From CAZAPG01 sp964486935 (GTDB taxonomy: Bacteria; Chloroflexota; Anaerolineae; 4572-78; J111), in the NCBI GenBank assembly GCA_964486935.1, contig CAZAPG010000053.1, positions 1-54,457 on the forward strand: a stretch of 54,457 nucleotides of DNA, read 5' to 3'. Below, one piece after another: positions 42,327 to 49,226 of the stretch. The notes below the pieces were generated by a model. That model was given only the letters and a program-made list of their open reading frames with translations. It was not told the DNA's origin and did not search any database. Every line of letters starts with the position of its first letter. Position 1 is the stretch's first letter. The position numbers were made by a program, and so were the translations under genes.

Positions 42327-43553
42327 CTAATTCCAATCAACCGGCGAGACAAGCTGACCCAGTACCCCCCGGCGAATCCAGTCCAGCCCCTGAATGGCCA
42401 GCCAGCGCCGGATGTGCTCAGTATCCCGAAAGTTGCGCCCCAACTCGGCCAGCCGGGCCTCGCCGGGGCCGTGCAGGGCAACGTAGGTGGTGTTATCTTC
42501 AAAAGGGCCAATCAGAGCCAGCCCCAGGCTACCTGTGGGGGCCACGGCCTGAGCCATGGTGGCCGCCAGGGTTTTGCCGTCTCCGGCCAGCAGGCCGGCA
42601 TCCAGCCCCAATGCGCGGGCGGCTTCGGGGGTGGTAATTGATTGAAAACTCGAGGCCAACAGGTCGCCAAAGCCGGCCTCGGCCAGTTCGCGGGCTATCT
42701 GGCCGTCGGTCAGCGTGTCGACCAGCCCCAGCTTGAGGTTGTTCTCTACCAGCAGCCGCCCGACGACCTCGGCCACGGTTTCTTTACCAACGCCGTAAAT
42801 GGCCACGCCCAGCCGCCGGCGCAACTCTTCTTCCATCGGGGCAATCAGGGCGTCGGCTTCGGCCTCGGTGTTGGCCTTGGCGGTGATGCGCACGTCGGTT
42901 TGGCCGGAGTGGGCGGCCAGTCCAACGGTGGGGTTGCTGGCAGTCATCAAATCGCCAATGGCCCGGTCGATGTTGCTTTCGCCCACGGCGCAGGTGCGCA
43001 GCACCCGCACCTTGGTAATTTTTGCGCCGCCCATTCGTTCAGCCAGCAGAGGGATAACGGCGTTTTTCATCATATATTCCAGCTCGCGGGGTACGCCGGG
43101 CAGCGAGATGATGAAGCCGCGGCCATTAACGTCTTCGCTTAAAAAGCAGGGCGCGGTGCCAACCGGGTTGGTTAAGGGCAACGCCCCTTCGGGCAAATAA
43201 GCCTGACGCTTGTTGTTTTCGGCCATTTGCCGGCCAAAGCTGCGAAACCGCTCGGCAATTTGGGCCTCAAGTTTGGCGCTGTAAACCAGTTTGCGGCCGG
43301 TGGCGTTGGCCACCGCCTGACGGGTCATATCATCTACGGTTGGCCCCAGGCCGCCGGAGGTAATCACCACCGGAGAGCGGTCCAGGGCCAGGTTGAGGAT
43401 TTTGGTAATGCGGGCTTCGTTATCGCCAACGGTGGTTTTGTAATAGAGGTCCAGCCCAATTTCTCGCAGCATTCTGGCCAGCAAATTGGCGTTGGTATCG
43501 ACAATTTCGCCCAGCAATAATTCGGTGCCGATCATGACAATTTCTGCGTGCAT
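42327..43553 (-). CDS. CinA-like protein with degenerate C-terminal deamidase domain
   Basis: 408 residues with the CinA layout. The N-terminal MoCF-like domain (1 to about 170) has GTELLLGEIVDTNANLLA, VVITSGGLGPTVDDMTR and IISLPGVPRELEYMM, and in CinA proteins hydrolyses ADP-ribose-type substrates. The C-terminal domain (from about 250) corresponds to nicotinamide-mononucleotide deamidase, but the catalytic AESCTGG segment reads VDTLTDG. The active-site Ser and the Gly-Gly are lost, so this half is probably inactive. AAGGAC precedes the ATG. It may share an operon with the upstream DUF4380 gene, 32 bp away. Confidence 0.88.
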   Translation of the reverse strand: MHAEIVMIGTELLLGEIVDTNANLLARMLREIGLDLYYKTTVGDNEARITKILNLALDRSPVVITSGGLGPTVDDMTRQAVANATGRKLVYSAKLEAQIAERFRSFGRQMAENNKRQAYLPEGALPLTNPVGTAPCFLSEDVNGRGFIISLPGVPRELEYMMKNAVIPLLAERMGGAKITKVRVLRTCAVGESNIDRAIGDLMTASNPTVGLAAHSGQTDVRITAKANTEAEADALIAPMEEELRRRLGVAIYGVGKETVAEVVGRLLVENNLKLGLVDTLTDGQIARELAEAGFGDLLASSFQSITTPEAARALGLDAGLLAGDGKTLAATMAQAVAPTGSLGLALIGPFEDNTTYVALHGPGEARLAELGRNFRDTEHIRRWLAIQGLDWIRRGVLGQLVSPVDWN

Positions 43554-43585
43554 TGGAGTCCTTTCTAAAAATGGGCGTTATGGTT

Positions 43586-44479
43586 TTACAGTTGCAGAGA
43601 TTTGGCCAGGGCGTCGGCGGCATCTTCTGACGGCTCAAATTGAATCTCATCAAAAATGTGCCAGGTTTCCCGGTGGCTCACCGATTGGCCCGGCTCAAGC
43701 GTGGTGCGCGGCCCCAATGTTTCCAACTCGATGAACAGCGGGTTGCAGTAACATTCGGTAGAGCTGTTGAAGTCAAAATAATTGGCGGCGGGCTGGTAGG
43801 CGGCTTTTTTAACAAACAGAATCTGGCCCAGATGGTAGGCCAGCCAGCCGATGGGGTTGGGAAAGCCCAGCTTGAGTTTGCCCGCTTGCATAGCGGCCTG
43901 CACAAAAATGTAGCGATTGCCCCATTGAATATGCCGGCTCTGCACGTCGGTGTAGGGCCATAACGCCAGTTGGCGGTTGGGCAGCACGCCGTCGGGGTCG
44001 GCGTCGCCGCTAATTTGGGGCAAAATGGCAACGCCGCCCGGCTTCATCTGGGTAATGGCCCAGGGCGCCAGCTCGACCGGCCACAGCCCCTCGTTTTTCA
44101 GGGTATGGTCGATAATTACGGTGGCGCTCTGGTTAGGCAAGGTAATCCGCAGCGATTTTTGAATGCCGCTTTTGGCTTCGGTGGACTGCACCACCTGCAC
44201 GCCTTGGGGGATTTCGGTAATTTCAACGGGCCGGTCATCGGGCAGGTAGGTGCGGCGTTTAACCTCTGGGGCGTGCCACAGCCGATGGCCGCCCCACAGT
44301 TTTAACTGGCCGCTGCCGGGGCAATCAATGGCCCGGTCCGGCAATTCGGCCAGCAGATTATCGCCGCCGGCCAGACTCAGCCGGATGATGCGCGGCCCCA
44401 CCGACTGCGTCACCAGCAGTTCCAGCGAGTCATTTTTTAGACGCACACACTCCAGGTTGAGGAATTGGGCAGTTTCCAT
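43586..44479 (-). CDS. DUF4380-like (galactose-mutarotase-like fold) protein
   Basis: 297 residues rich in predicted beta strands. LELLVTQSVGPRIIRLSLAG, LKLWGGHRLWHAPEVKRRTY (one run of 20), IDHTLKNEGLWPVELAPWAITQM (read as IDHTLKNEG and WPVELAPWAITQM) and ETLGPRTTLEPGQSVSHRE resemble the DUF4380 family and aldose-epimerase-like sugar-binding folds. A conserved His is present in GGHRLWHAPE. The substrate is unknown. The ATG at 44479 is chosen because homology starts there; the frame is open 28 codons further. It lies just upstream of the cinA-like gene on the same strand. Confidence 0.72.
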   Translation of the reverse strand: METAQFLNLECVRLKNDSLELLVTQSVGPRIIRLSLAGGDNLLAELPDRAIDCPGSGQLKLWGGHRLWHAPEVKRRTYLPDDRPVEITEIPQGVQVVQSTEAKSGIQKSLRITLPNQSATVIIDHTLKNEGLWPVELAPWAITQMKPGGVAILPQISGDADPDGVLPNRQLALWPYTDVQSRHIQWGNRYIFVQAAMQAGKLKLGFPNPIGWLAYHLGQILFVKKAAYQPAANYFDFNSSTECYCNPLFIELETLGPRTTLEPGQSVSHRETWHIFDEIQFEPSEDAADALAKSLQL

Positions 44480-44602
44480 TGCTCTGTTGAGTCCTTTCTG
44501 GATATTAAAGTTTGTGGTTCGGCAAGCTTCAAATGTAGCATACCACCGCCCCGATTTCCGCACAAAATGTTACCGCTCTATCAACCCGTTTTTCATTTCG
44601 CC

Positions 44603-44620
44603 GCGTTGCGCGTATAATAC
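44603..44620 (+). promoter_or_regulatory. Candidate promoter -10 region of fmdB-like gene
   Basis: A consensus TATAAT lies about 30 bp before the FmdB-like ATG, and a weak TTTTCA (4/6) sits 17 bp upstream of it. This gives the small zinc-ribbon gene its own promoter, divergent from the DUF4380 gene. Confidence 0.55.
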
Positions 44621-44648
44621 AACTACAAAATCATCCAAGGAGGAGACT

Positions 44649-44882
44649 ATGCCGCTGTACGAATATTACTGCGCCGATTGCAAAACCAAATTCGATGCCC
44701 TGCGCCCGATGAGCCAGTCCGACGTCGCCATTCAGTGCAAAAATTGCGAAAGCGCCCGCACCAGCCGCGTCTTATCATTGTTTGCTGCTTTCGCCGGCCA
44801 AAAAAGTGACGGCGCTGCGCAAAGCTCATCGAGCGGCTTTGGTGGCGGCTGCTGTGGCGGCGCCTGCGGGTGCGGTCATTAA
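44649..44882 (+). CDS. FmdB-family zinc-ribbon protein
   Basis: 77 residues. MPLYEYYCADC and VAIQCKNCES give the two CxxC knuckles of the FmdB/putative regulatory zinc-ribbon family. The C-terminus is a Ser/Gly tract ending GGGCCGGACGCGH, a Cys/Gly/His-rich tail also seen in relatives. The exact role is unknown; relatives are proposed regulators of C1 metabolism genes. An excellent ribosome binding site AAGGAGGAG lies just before the ATG. A terminator follows directly. Confidence 0.9.
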   Translation: MPLYEYYCADCKTKFDALRPMSQSDVAIQCKNCESARTSRVLSLFAAFAGQKSDGAAQSSSSGFGGGCCGGACGCGH

Positions 44883-44918
44883 TTTCTTGTCAAAGAGAAA
44901 ATCTAACCTGTTCAGCGG

Positions 44919-44955
44919 GGCTTCGGTAATATTTAGCCGAAGCCTTGTTTGTTTC
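44919..44955 (+). terminator. Intrinsic terminator after fmdB-like gene
   Basis: GGCTTCGG (44919-44926), 10-nt loop, CCGAAGCC (44937-44944), then TTGTTTGTTT. An 8-bp GC-rich stem with a U-rich tail. Confidence 0.82.
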
Positions 44956-45026
44956 TAATCCTTTTCCAACCATTTTCACATTTATTTCCCATCGTTTGGC
45001 GGTAAACTACAGGTTGGGGTAAATGG

Positions 45027-47657
45027 ATGCGTTCAGGTAAATCATCTCGGCAAATGAGGTTAGGGCAGGTATTGGCCGTTTTGCTGGCCGTGCTGGCTAT
45101 TATCCCTGCCGCTACCCAGGCCAAAGAAATCCCCGTTCTCTCCGCTCAACTCAAATCCTTCACCAGACCGGCGGCCAATGTGGGCGACCCGCTGCCCCGC
45201 GTGCAATGCCCCACCGGCTATACCGCCAAAATTTACGCCGAGGGTCTCTCCTCGCCCGACGGGCTGGCTTTTGACCCCGCCGGCCTGCTCTACGTGGCCG
45301 AAGAAACTGCCGGGCGCGTTACCCGCATCAATACCGATGGCAGCAAAACAACCATCCTCACCGGCCTGACCCTGCCCGAAGGGATTGCGTTTGATACCGC
45401 CGGCAACCTGTACGTGGTCGAGGACCTGCCGGAATCTTACAATGCCACCCCGGGGCGGCTCATCCGCAGAGCGCCGGATGGCAGCGCCACCACTTTGGCC
45501 TCTAACCTCAACGCCCCGGAGGGCGTGGTCTGGCGCGCCGATGGCACAATCTTTTTTACAGAGTCAACCGTCCAGTATGTCGCCAGCCAGTTTGACTATC
45601 TGACTAGAGTGCGCGCCATTGTACCGCCGGGCACGCCCACAACCGTTAACAGCAATGTCTGGTTCTGGAGTTACGCCGGGATTACCCTGGGGTCTGACGG
45701 GCTGCTGTACGTTACCAACGAGGCTTCGGGAACCGGCACCACCGACAGCGTTTTTACCATTAACCCCAACACCGGCGTTCGCGCCCTGTTTGCCAGCAAC
45801 CTTATCCGGCCCGAAGGACTGCGCTTCTCGGCCAACGGCAATTTTCCGCTGTACGTGGTCGAAGAGGATATTGGCGGCGGCGCGGGGCGGCTCAGCCGGG
45901 TAGAGGCTAACGGCAGCCACACACCTCTCTGCACCGGCTTTTTGGGCATTGAAGATGTTATACAAGACCCGGCCGGGCGGTTGTACATTAGCGAAGACGA
46001 CAGCGGCTTTGTCGTTGTGCTAGAGCCTCCGGCGACCCCGCTGGTCGATTCCATCTGGTCTGGGGCAATAACCAGCAACTCGGCGCGGGTCAATGCCAAA
46101 CTGCTAAACAACAGCGCCACCGTGCGCCTGCTAGTCAGCCCCAACGCCAATTTGAGCAGTCCCATCTATTCCGGCTACTACACGGCCAGCGCCACCAACA
46201 ACCGGATGGTTTCCATCCCCGTTACCGGGCTGGCGGCCAACACCCAATACTACTATGCCATTGAATCCGGGGGGGTGGTTGACGCCCAAAAAATCGGTAA
46301 ATTCAAAACATTCCCCGGCGGACCCGCCTCGTTTACGGTGGCGCTGAGTTCTTGCGCTTTAACCGGCTCTAACCACACCGTATTTGATACCATCCGCAGC
46401 CACAACCCGCTCTTTTTCTTGCATATGGGCGACATGCATTACCAGAATATTGCCGTAAACGATGTCTCCCTTTTCAGAAGCGCCTACGATACCGTTCTCG
46501 CCTCGGCCCGGCAGGCCGAACTGTACCGCAATGTGCCCGTTGCCTACATGTGGGACGATCACGACTACGGCCCCAACAACAGCGACGCCACCGCCCCCGG
46601 ACGCGAAGCCGCCCGGCTGACCTATCAGGAATATGTGCCGCATTATCCGCTGGCTGCCGGCAGCGGTAATGTGCCTATCTATCAGGCATTTACCGTGGGC
46701 CGGGTGCGTTTTATTCTAACCGACCTGCGCTCGGAGCGCAGCCCCTACACCATTCCCGATAGCGCCAGCAAAACAATGTTTGGCAGCGCCCAAAAAACCT
46801 GGTTCAAACAGGAGCTACTGAACGCCAAAAACAACTATCCGCTGATTGTGTGGGTCAACACCATGCCCTGGATTGGCGCCACGGGCGACGATGGCTGGTA
46901 CGCCTACCCCACCGAGCGCCAGGAGATAGCCAACTTTATTAAAGACAACAACATCAGCGGAGTCATCATGCTCAGCGGCGATGCCCATATGCTGGCCATG
47001 GACGATGGCGCCAATAGCGATTACGCCACCGGCGGGGGCGCGCCCATCCCCGTGCTGCACGCTGCCGCGCTCGACAGAAGCGGCTCGGTGAAGGGCGGGC
47101 CATACAGCGAGGGAGCCTATCCGGGCGGAGGGCAATTTGCCCTGATGAGCGTTATCGACAATGGCGGCTCGACAATTACCGTTCAATGGAGCGGCAGGAA
47201 CGCCGCCAATACCGAAATTGTGGGCCTGACCTTTACGGTACCTGTTGTCGACCAGGCCACAGCCACCCCCACCGCCACGCCAACGGCAACCCATACCGCC
47301 ACGGCCACCTCAACCCCTACCGACACCGCCACGGCCACCTCAACGTCCACATCGACGGCCACGCACACCGCCACGGCCACCTCAACCCCTACCGACACCG
47401 CCACGGCCACCTCAACGTCCACATCGACGGCCACGCACACCCACACGCCCACATCGACCGCTACGCGCACCGCCACGGCCACATCGACGGCCACGCACAC
47501 TCACACGCCAACATCGACTGCTACGCGCACCGCCACAGCCACCGCCACACCAACGCCAACAGCGACGGCTACCGCAACCTCCACCCCCACCGATACCCCC
47601 GGCAGCGCGGTTGGCCAGAAAAAAACCTATCTGCCTGTCATCATCAAAAACAATTAA
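45027..47657 (+). CDS. Secreted beta-propeller/PhoD-like phosphatase with Thr/Pro tail and YLP C-terminus
   Basis: 876 residues. A signal peptide (LAVLLAVLAIIPAATQA) precedes a six-bladed SMP-30/NHL-like propeller (about 60-340; blades such as SSPDGLAFDPAGLLYVAEE and LPEGIAFDTAGNLYVVED). A fibronectin-like linker (about 345-430; LAANTQYYYAIESGG) leads to a PhoD-type metallophosphatase (about 440-740): HMGDMHYQN, YMWDDHDYGPNNS and MLSGDAHMLAMD are the metal-ligand motifs. Residues about 745-860 are a Thr/Ala/Pro/Ser tail made of tandem repeats, ending in KKTYLPVIIKNN, a C-terminus common in secreted Chloroflexota proteins. The combination suggests an extracellular phosphodiesterase or phosphatase tethered to the cell surface. 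Substrate unknown. Confidence 0.85.
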   Translation: MRSGKSSRQMRLGQVLAVLLAVLAIIPAATQAKEIPVLSAQLKSFTRPAANVGDPLPRVQCPTGYTAKIYAEGLSSPDGLAFDPAGLLYVAEETAGRVTRINTDGSKTTILTGLTLPEGIAFDTAGNLYVVEDLPESYNATPGRLIRRAPDGSATTLASNLNAPEGVVWRADGTIFFTESTVQYVASQFDYLTRVRAIVPPGTPTTVNSNVWFWSYAGITLGSDGLLYVTNEASGTGTTDSVFTINPNTGVRALFASNLIRPEGLRFSANGNFPLYVVEEDIGGGAGRLSRVEANGSHTPLCTGFLGIEDVIQDPAGRLYISEDDSGFVVVLEPPATPLVDSIWSGAITSNSARVNAKLLNNSATVRLLVSPNANLSSPIYSGYYTASATNNRMVSIPVTGLAANTQYYYAIESGGVVDAQKIGKFKTFPGGPASFTVALSSCALTGSNHTVFDTIRSHNPLFFLHMGDMHYQNIAVNDVSLFRSAYDTVLASARQAELYRNVPVAYMWDDHDYGPNNSDATAPGREAARLTYQEYVPHYPLAAGSGNVPIYQAFTVGRVRFILTDLRSERSPYTIPDSASKTMFGSAQKTWFKQELLNAKNNYPLIVWVNTMPWIGATGDDGWYAYPTERQEIANFIKDNNISGVIMLSGDAHMLAMDDGANSDYATGGGAPIPVLHAAALDRSGSVKGGPYSEGAYPGGGQFALMSVIDNGGSTITVQWSGRNAANTEIVGLTFTVPVVDQATATPTATPTATHTATATSTPTDTATATSTSTSTATHTATATSTPTDTATATSTSTSTATHTHTPTSTATRTATATSTATHTHTPTSTATRTATATATPTPTATATATSTPTDTPGSAVGQKKTYLPVIIKNN
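47295..47558 (+). repeat. Tandem repeats encoding the Thr/Pro/Ala stalk
   Basis: Two adjacent 72-bp units (47295-47366, 47367-47438; 24 residues each, pattern TATATSTPTDTATATSTSTS plus TATH) are followed by two 60-bp units (47439-47498, 47499-47558; THTPTSTATRTATATSTA type). The 72-bp units are almost identical at DNA level, so they are recent duplications and likely to vary in number between strains. This is low-complexity coding sequence, not CRISPR. Confidence 0.9.
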
Positions 47658-47667
47658 AAAAGATTTG

Positions 47668-47676
47668 TGCTATAAT
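47668..47676 (+). promoter_or_regulatory. Extended -10 promoter of TPR lipoprotein gene
   Basis: TGC-TATAAT (hexamer 47671-47676) lies about 93 bp upstream of the lipoprotein ATG and right after the phosphatase stop. The TGn extension plus consensus hexamer makes a -35 dispensable. Confidence 0.6.
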
Positions 47677-47768
47677 TCCCCCTAACCCAGATGAACCACC
47701 GGCATTGGCTCACGCCCTATCATCCTGCTCATCAGGCAACAAGAGGATTTTCGCCGTTGGCAGTTTTA

Positions 47769-49226
47769 ATGTCATTTAAGACCTACCGTTTCAAACATCG
47801 GCTCAAAAATATTTTGCTGGTTTTATTCTTACTGCCGGCTGCCTGCGCTCCCGTTCCCAGGGCGGCCAGAGAACCACTCGCCTCATTTCAACGCCAGGCC
47901 GAAATTCATATTGCCCAACAGCAATACAGTCAAGCCGTAAAAATACTAGAGGATGCGGCCATTGTTTACCCCAACTCGACCGGCCCGCTGACACGAATTG
48001 GCCAGATTTATTTAAAACAACGTCGCTGGCTGCTGGCGGCAGACGCATTTAACCGCGCCCTGGCTCGAGACAAAAATAGTGCGCTGGCCGTCGCCGGGCT
48101 GGCCGAAGCCACGCTGCCACAGGGCCATACCGGCCAGGCCCTGGCGCTGTGGCAGAAAGCGGCAAAGTTGAACCCGGCGTTGCCCGGCGTGTTTGCCGGA
48201 TTGGGGCGGACGCATCTGGCCCGGCTTGAATTTGAGGAGGCCCAAACTGCATTTTTGGCCCAATTAGAGCACCAGCCCGACCCCGACAGCCGCTGGTTTT
48301 TGGCCGCGTTAGCCGCGCCGCTGGATGTAACTGCGGCCAACAACTATTTGCTGGCCATTCCACCGGATGCCAGCCAGGAGGTGCTGGCCCGCCGGGATTA
48401 CCTGCTCGCCACGCTGGTTCCCTTCACCGCCGACTCGCCCCGGGTGGAGGTTGCGCGCGCTACCGGCGTGGCCCTGGTTCAGATAGAAGTCTGGCCGCTG
48501 GCTGTTCACGCGCTGCGGATTGCAGCAGAAAATTCTGCCGGCGTGTCGCCCCAGATGCAGGCCGAAACATTGGCTTTTTTGGGTTACGCCCTGGCTCGGG
48601 CCGGACGCCCGGCCCTGGAGCTTTTTCAGCAAGCTCAGGCGCTGAACCCGGAGTCGGCTTTGCCGCTTTATTTTTATGGCATTTATCTGAGAGAGCAAGG
48701 GGCCTTACACGTGGCCGAGGATCAATTCAAACAGGCCATAAAATTGGACCCGGAAAATGTGGCCTTTTACCTTGAGCTGGCCCGAACCAAAACAGATCAG
48801 GGGGATTTTGGAGCCGCCGAGCAGCTTTACGCTACGGCGGCAGACATCGCCGGGGATAATCTGGAAATTCAACTTTCGCGGGCCAGATTTCACGCCAGCC
48901 GGGGCTACAATTTAGAAGAAGTTGGTATCCCCGCCGCCGAAGCGGTGGTAAAGGCGGATAAAGAGAATGCCGAAGCGCACGACCTGTTGGGTTGGATGCA
49001 GTTTTTAGCCGGCCAGCCGGAAAAAGCCGAAGCCGCTCTGCGTAAAGCGATTGAGCTTGACCCCAACTTAATCAGCGCGCGCTACCATTTGGCCCGGCAT
49101 TTTGAAGCCAACGGCCAGTCTGCCGCGGCCATCGCCGAATATCAGCGGGTGGTTGACCTGGACACGGGGGGAATATATCGCGAACAGGCCCTGCTCGCCT
49201 TGCAGCGGCTCAAGCAAGCCCAATAG
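47769..49226 (+). CDS. TPR-repeat lipoprotein
   Basis: 485 residues. A basic N-terminus and hydrophobic stretch (KNILLVLFLLPAAC) end in a lipobox LPAAC, so the mature protein is a membrane-anchored lipoprotein. The rest is a series of TPR helix pairs: early repeats about 45-150 (YSQAVKILEDAAIVYPNS, WLLAADAFNRALARDKNS), a less regular middle, and clear repeats about 310-480 (HVAEDQFKQAIKLDPEN, EKAEAALRKAIELDPN, AIAEYQRVVDLDTGG). Probably a scaffold for an envelope complex; partners unknown. The ATG at 47769 was chosen for the signal peptide. The frame is open 26 codons further, and the ribosome binding site is poor in either case. Confidence 0.85.
   Translation: MSFKTYRFKHRLKNILLVLFLLPAACAPVPRAAREPLASFQRQAEIHIAQQQYSQAVKILEDAAIVYPNSTGPLTRIGQIYLKQRRWLLAADAFNRALARDKNSALAVAGLAEATLPQGHTGQALALWQKAAKLNPALPGVFAGLGRTHLARLEFEEAQTAFLAQLEHQPDPDSRWFLAALAAPLDVTAANNYLLAIPPDASQEVLARRDYLLATLVPFTADSPRVEVARATGVALVQIEVWPLAVHALRIAAENSAGVSPQMQAETLAFLGYALARAGRPALELFQQAQALNPESALPLYFYGIYLREQGALHVAEDQFKQAIKLDPENVAFYLELARTKTDQGDFGAAEQLYATAADIAGDNLEIQLSRARFHASRGYNLEEVGIPAAEAVVKADKENAEAHDLLGWMQFLAGQPEKAEAALRKAIELDPNLISARYHLARHFEANGQSAAAIAEYQRVVDLDTGGIYREQALLALQRLKQAQ

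Noticed and set aside
47258..47610. Possible CRISPR-like repeat array
   Set aside because: The units are contiguous, without spacers, in frame and encode a Thr/Pro stalk.
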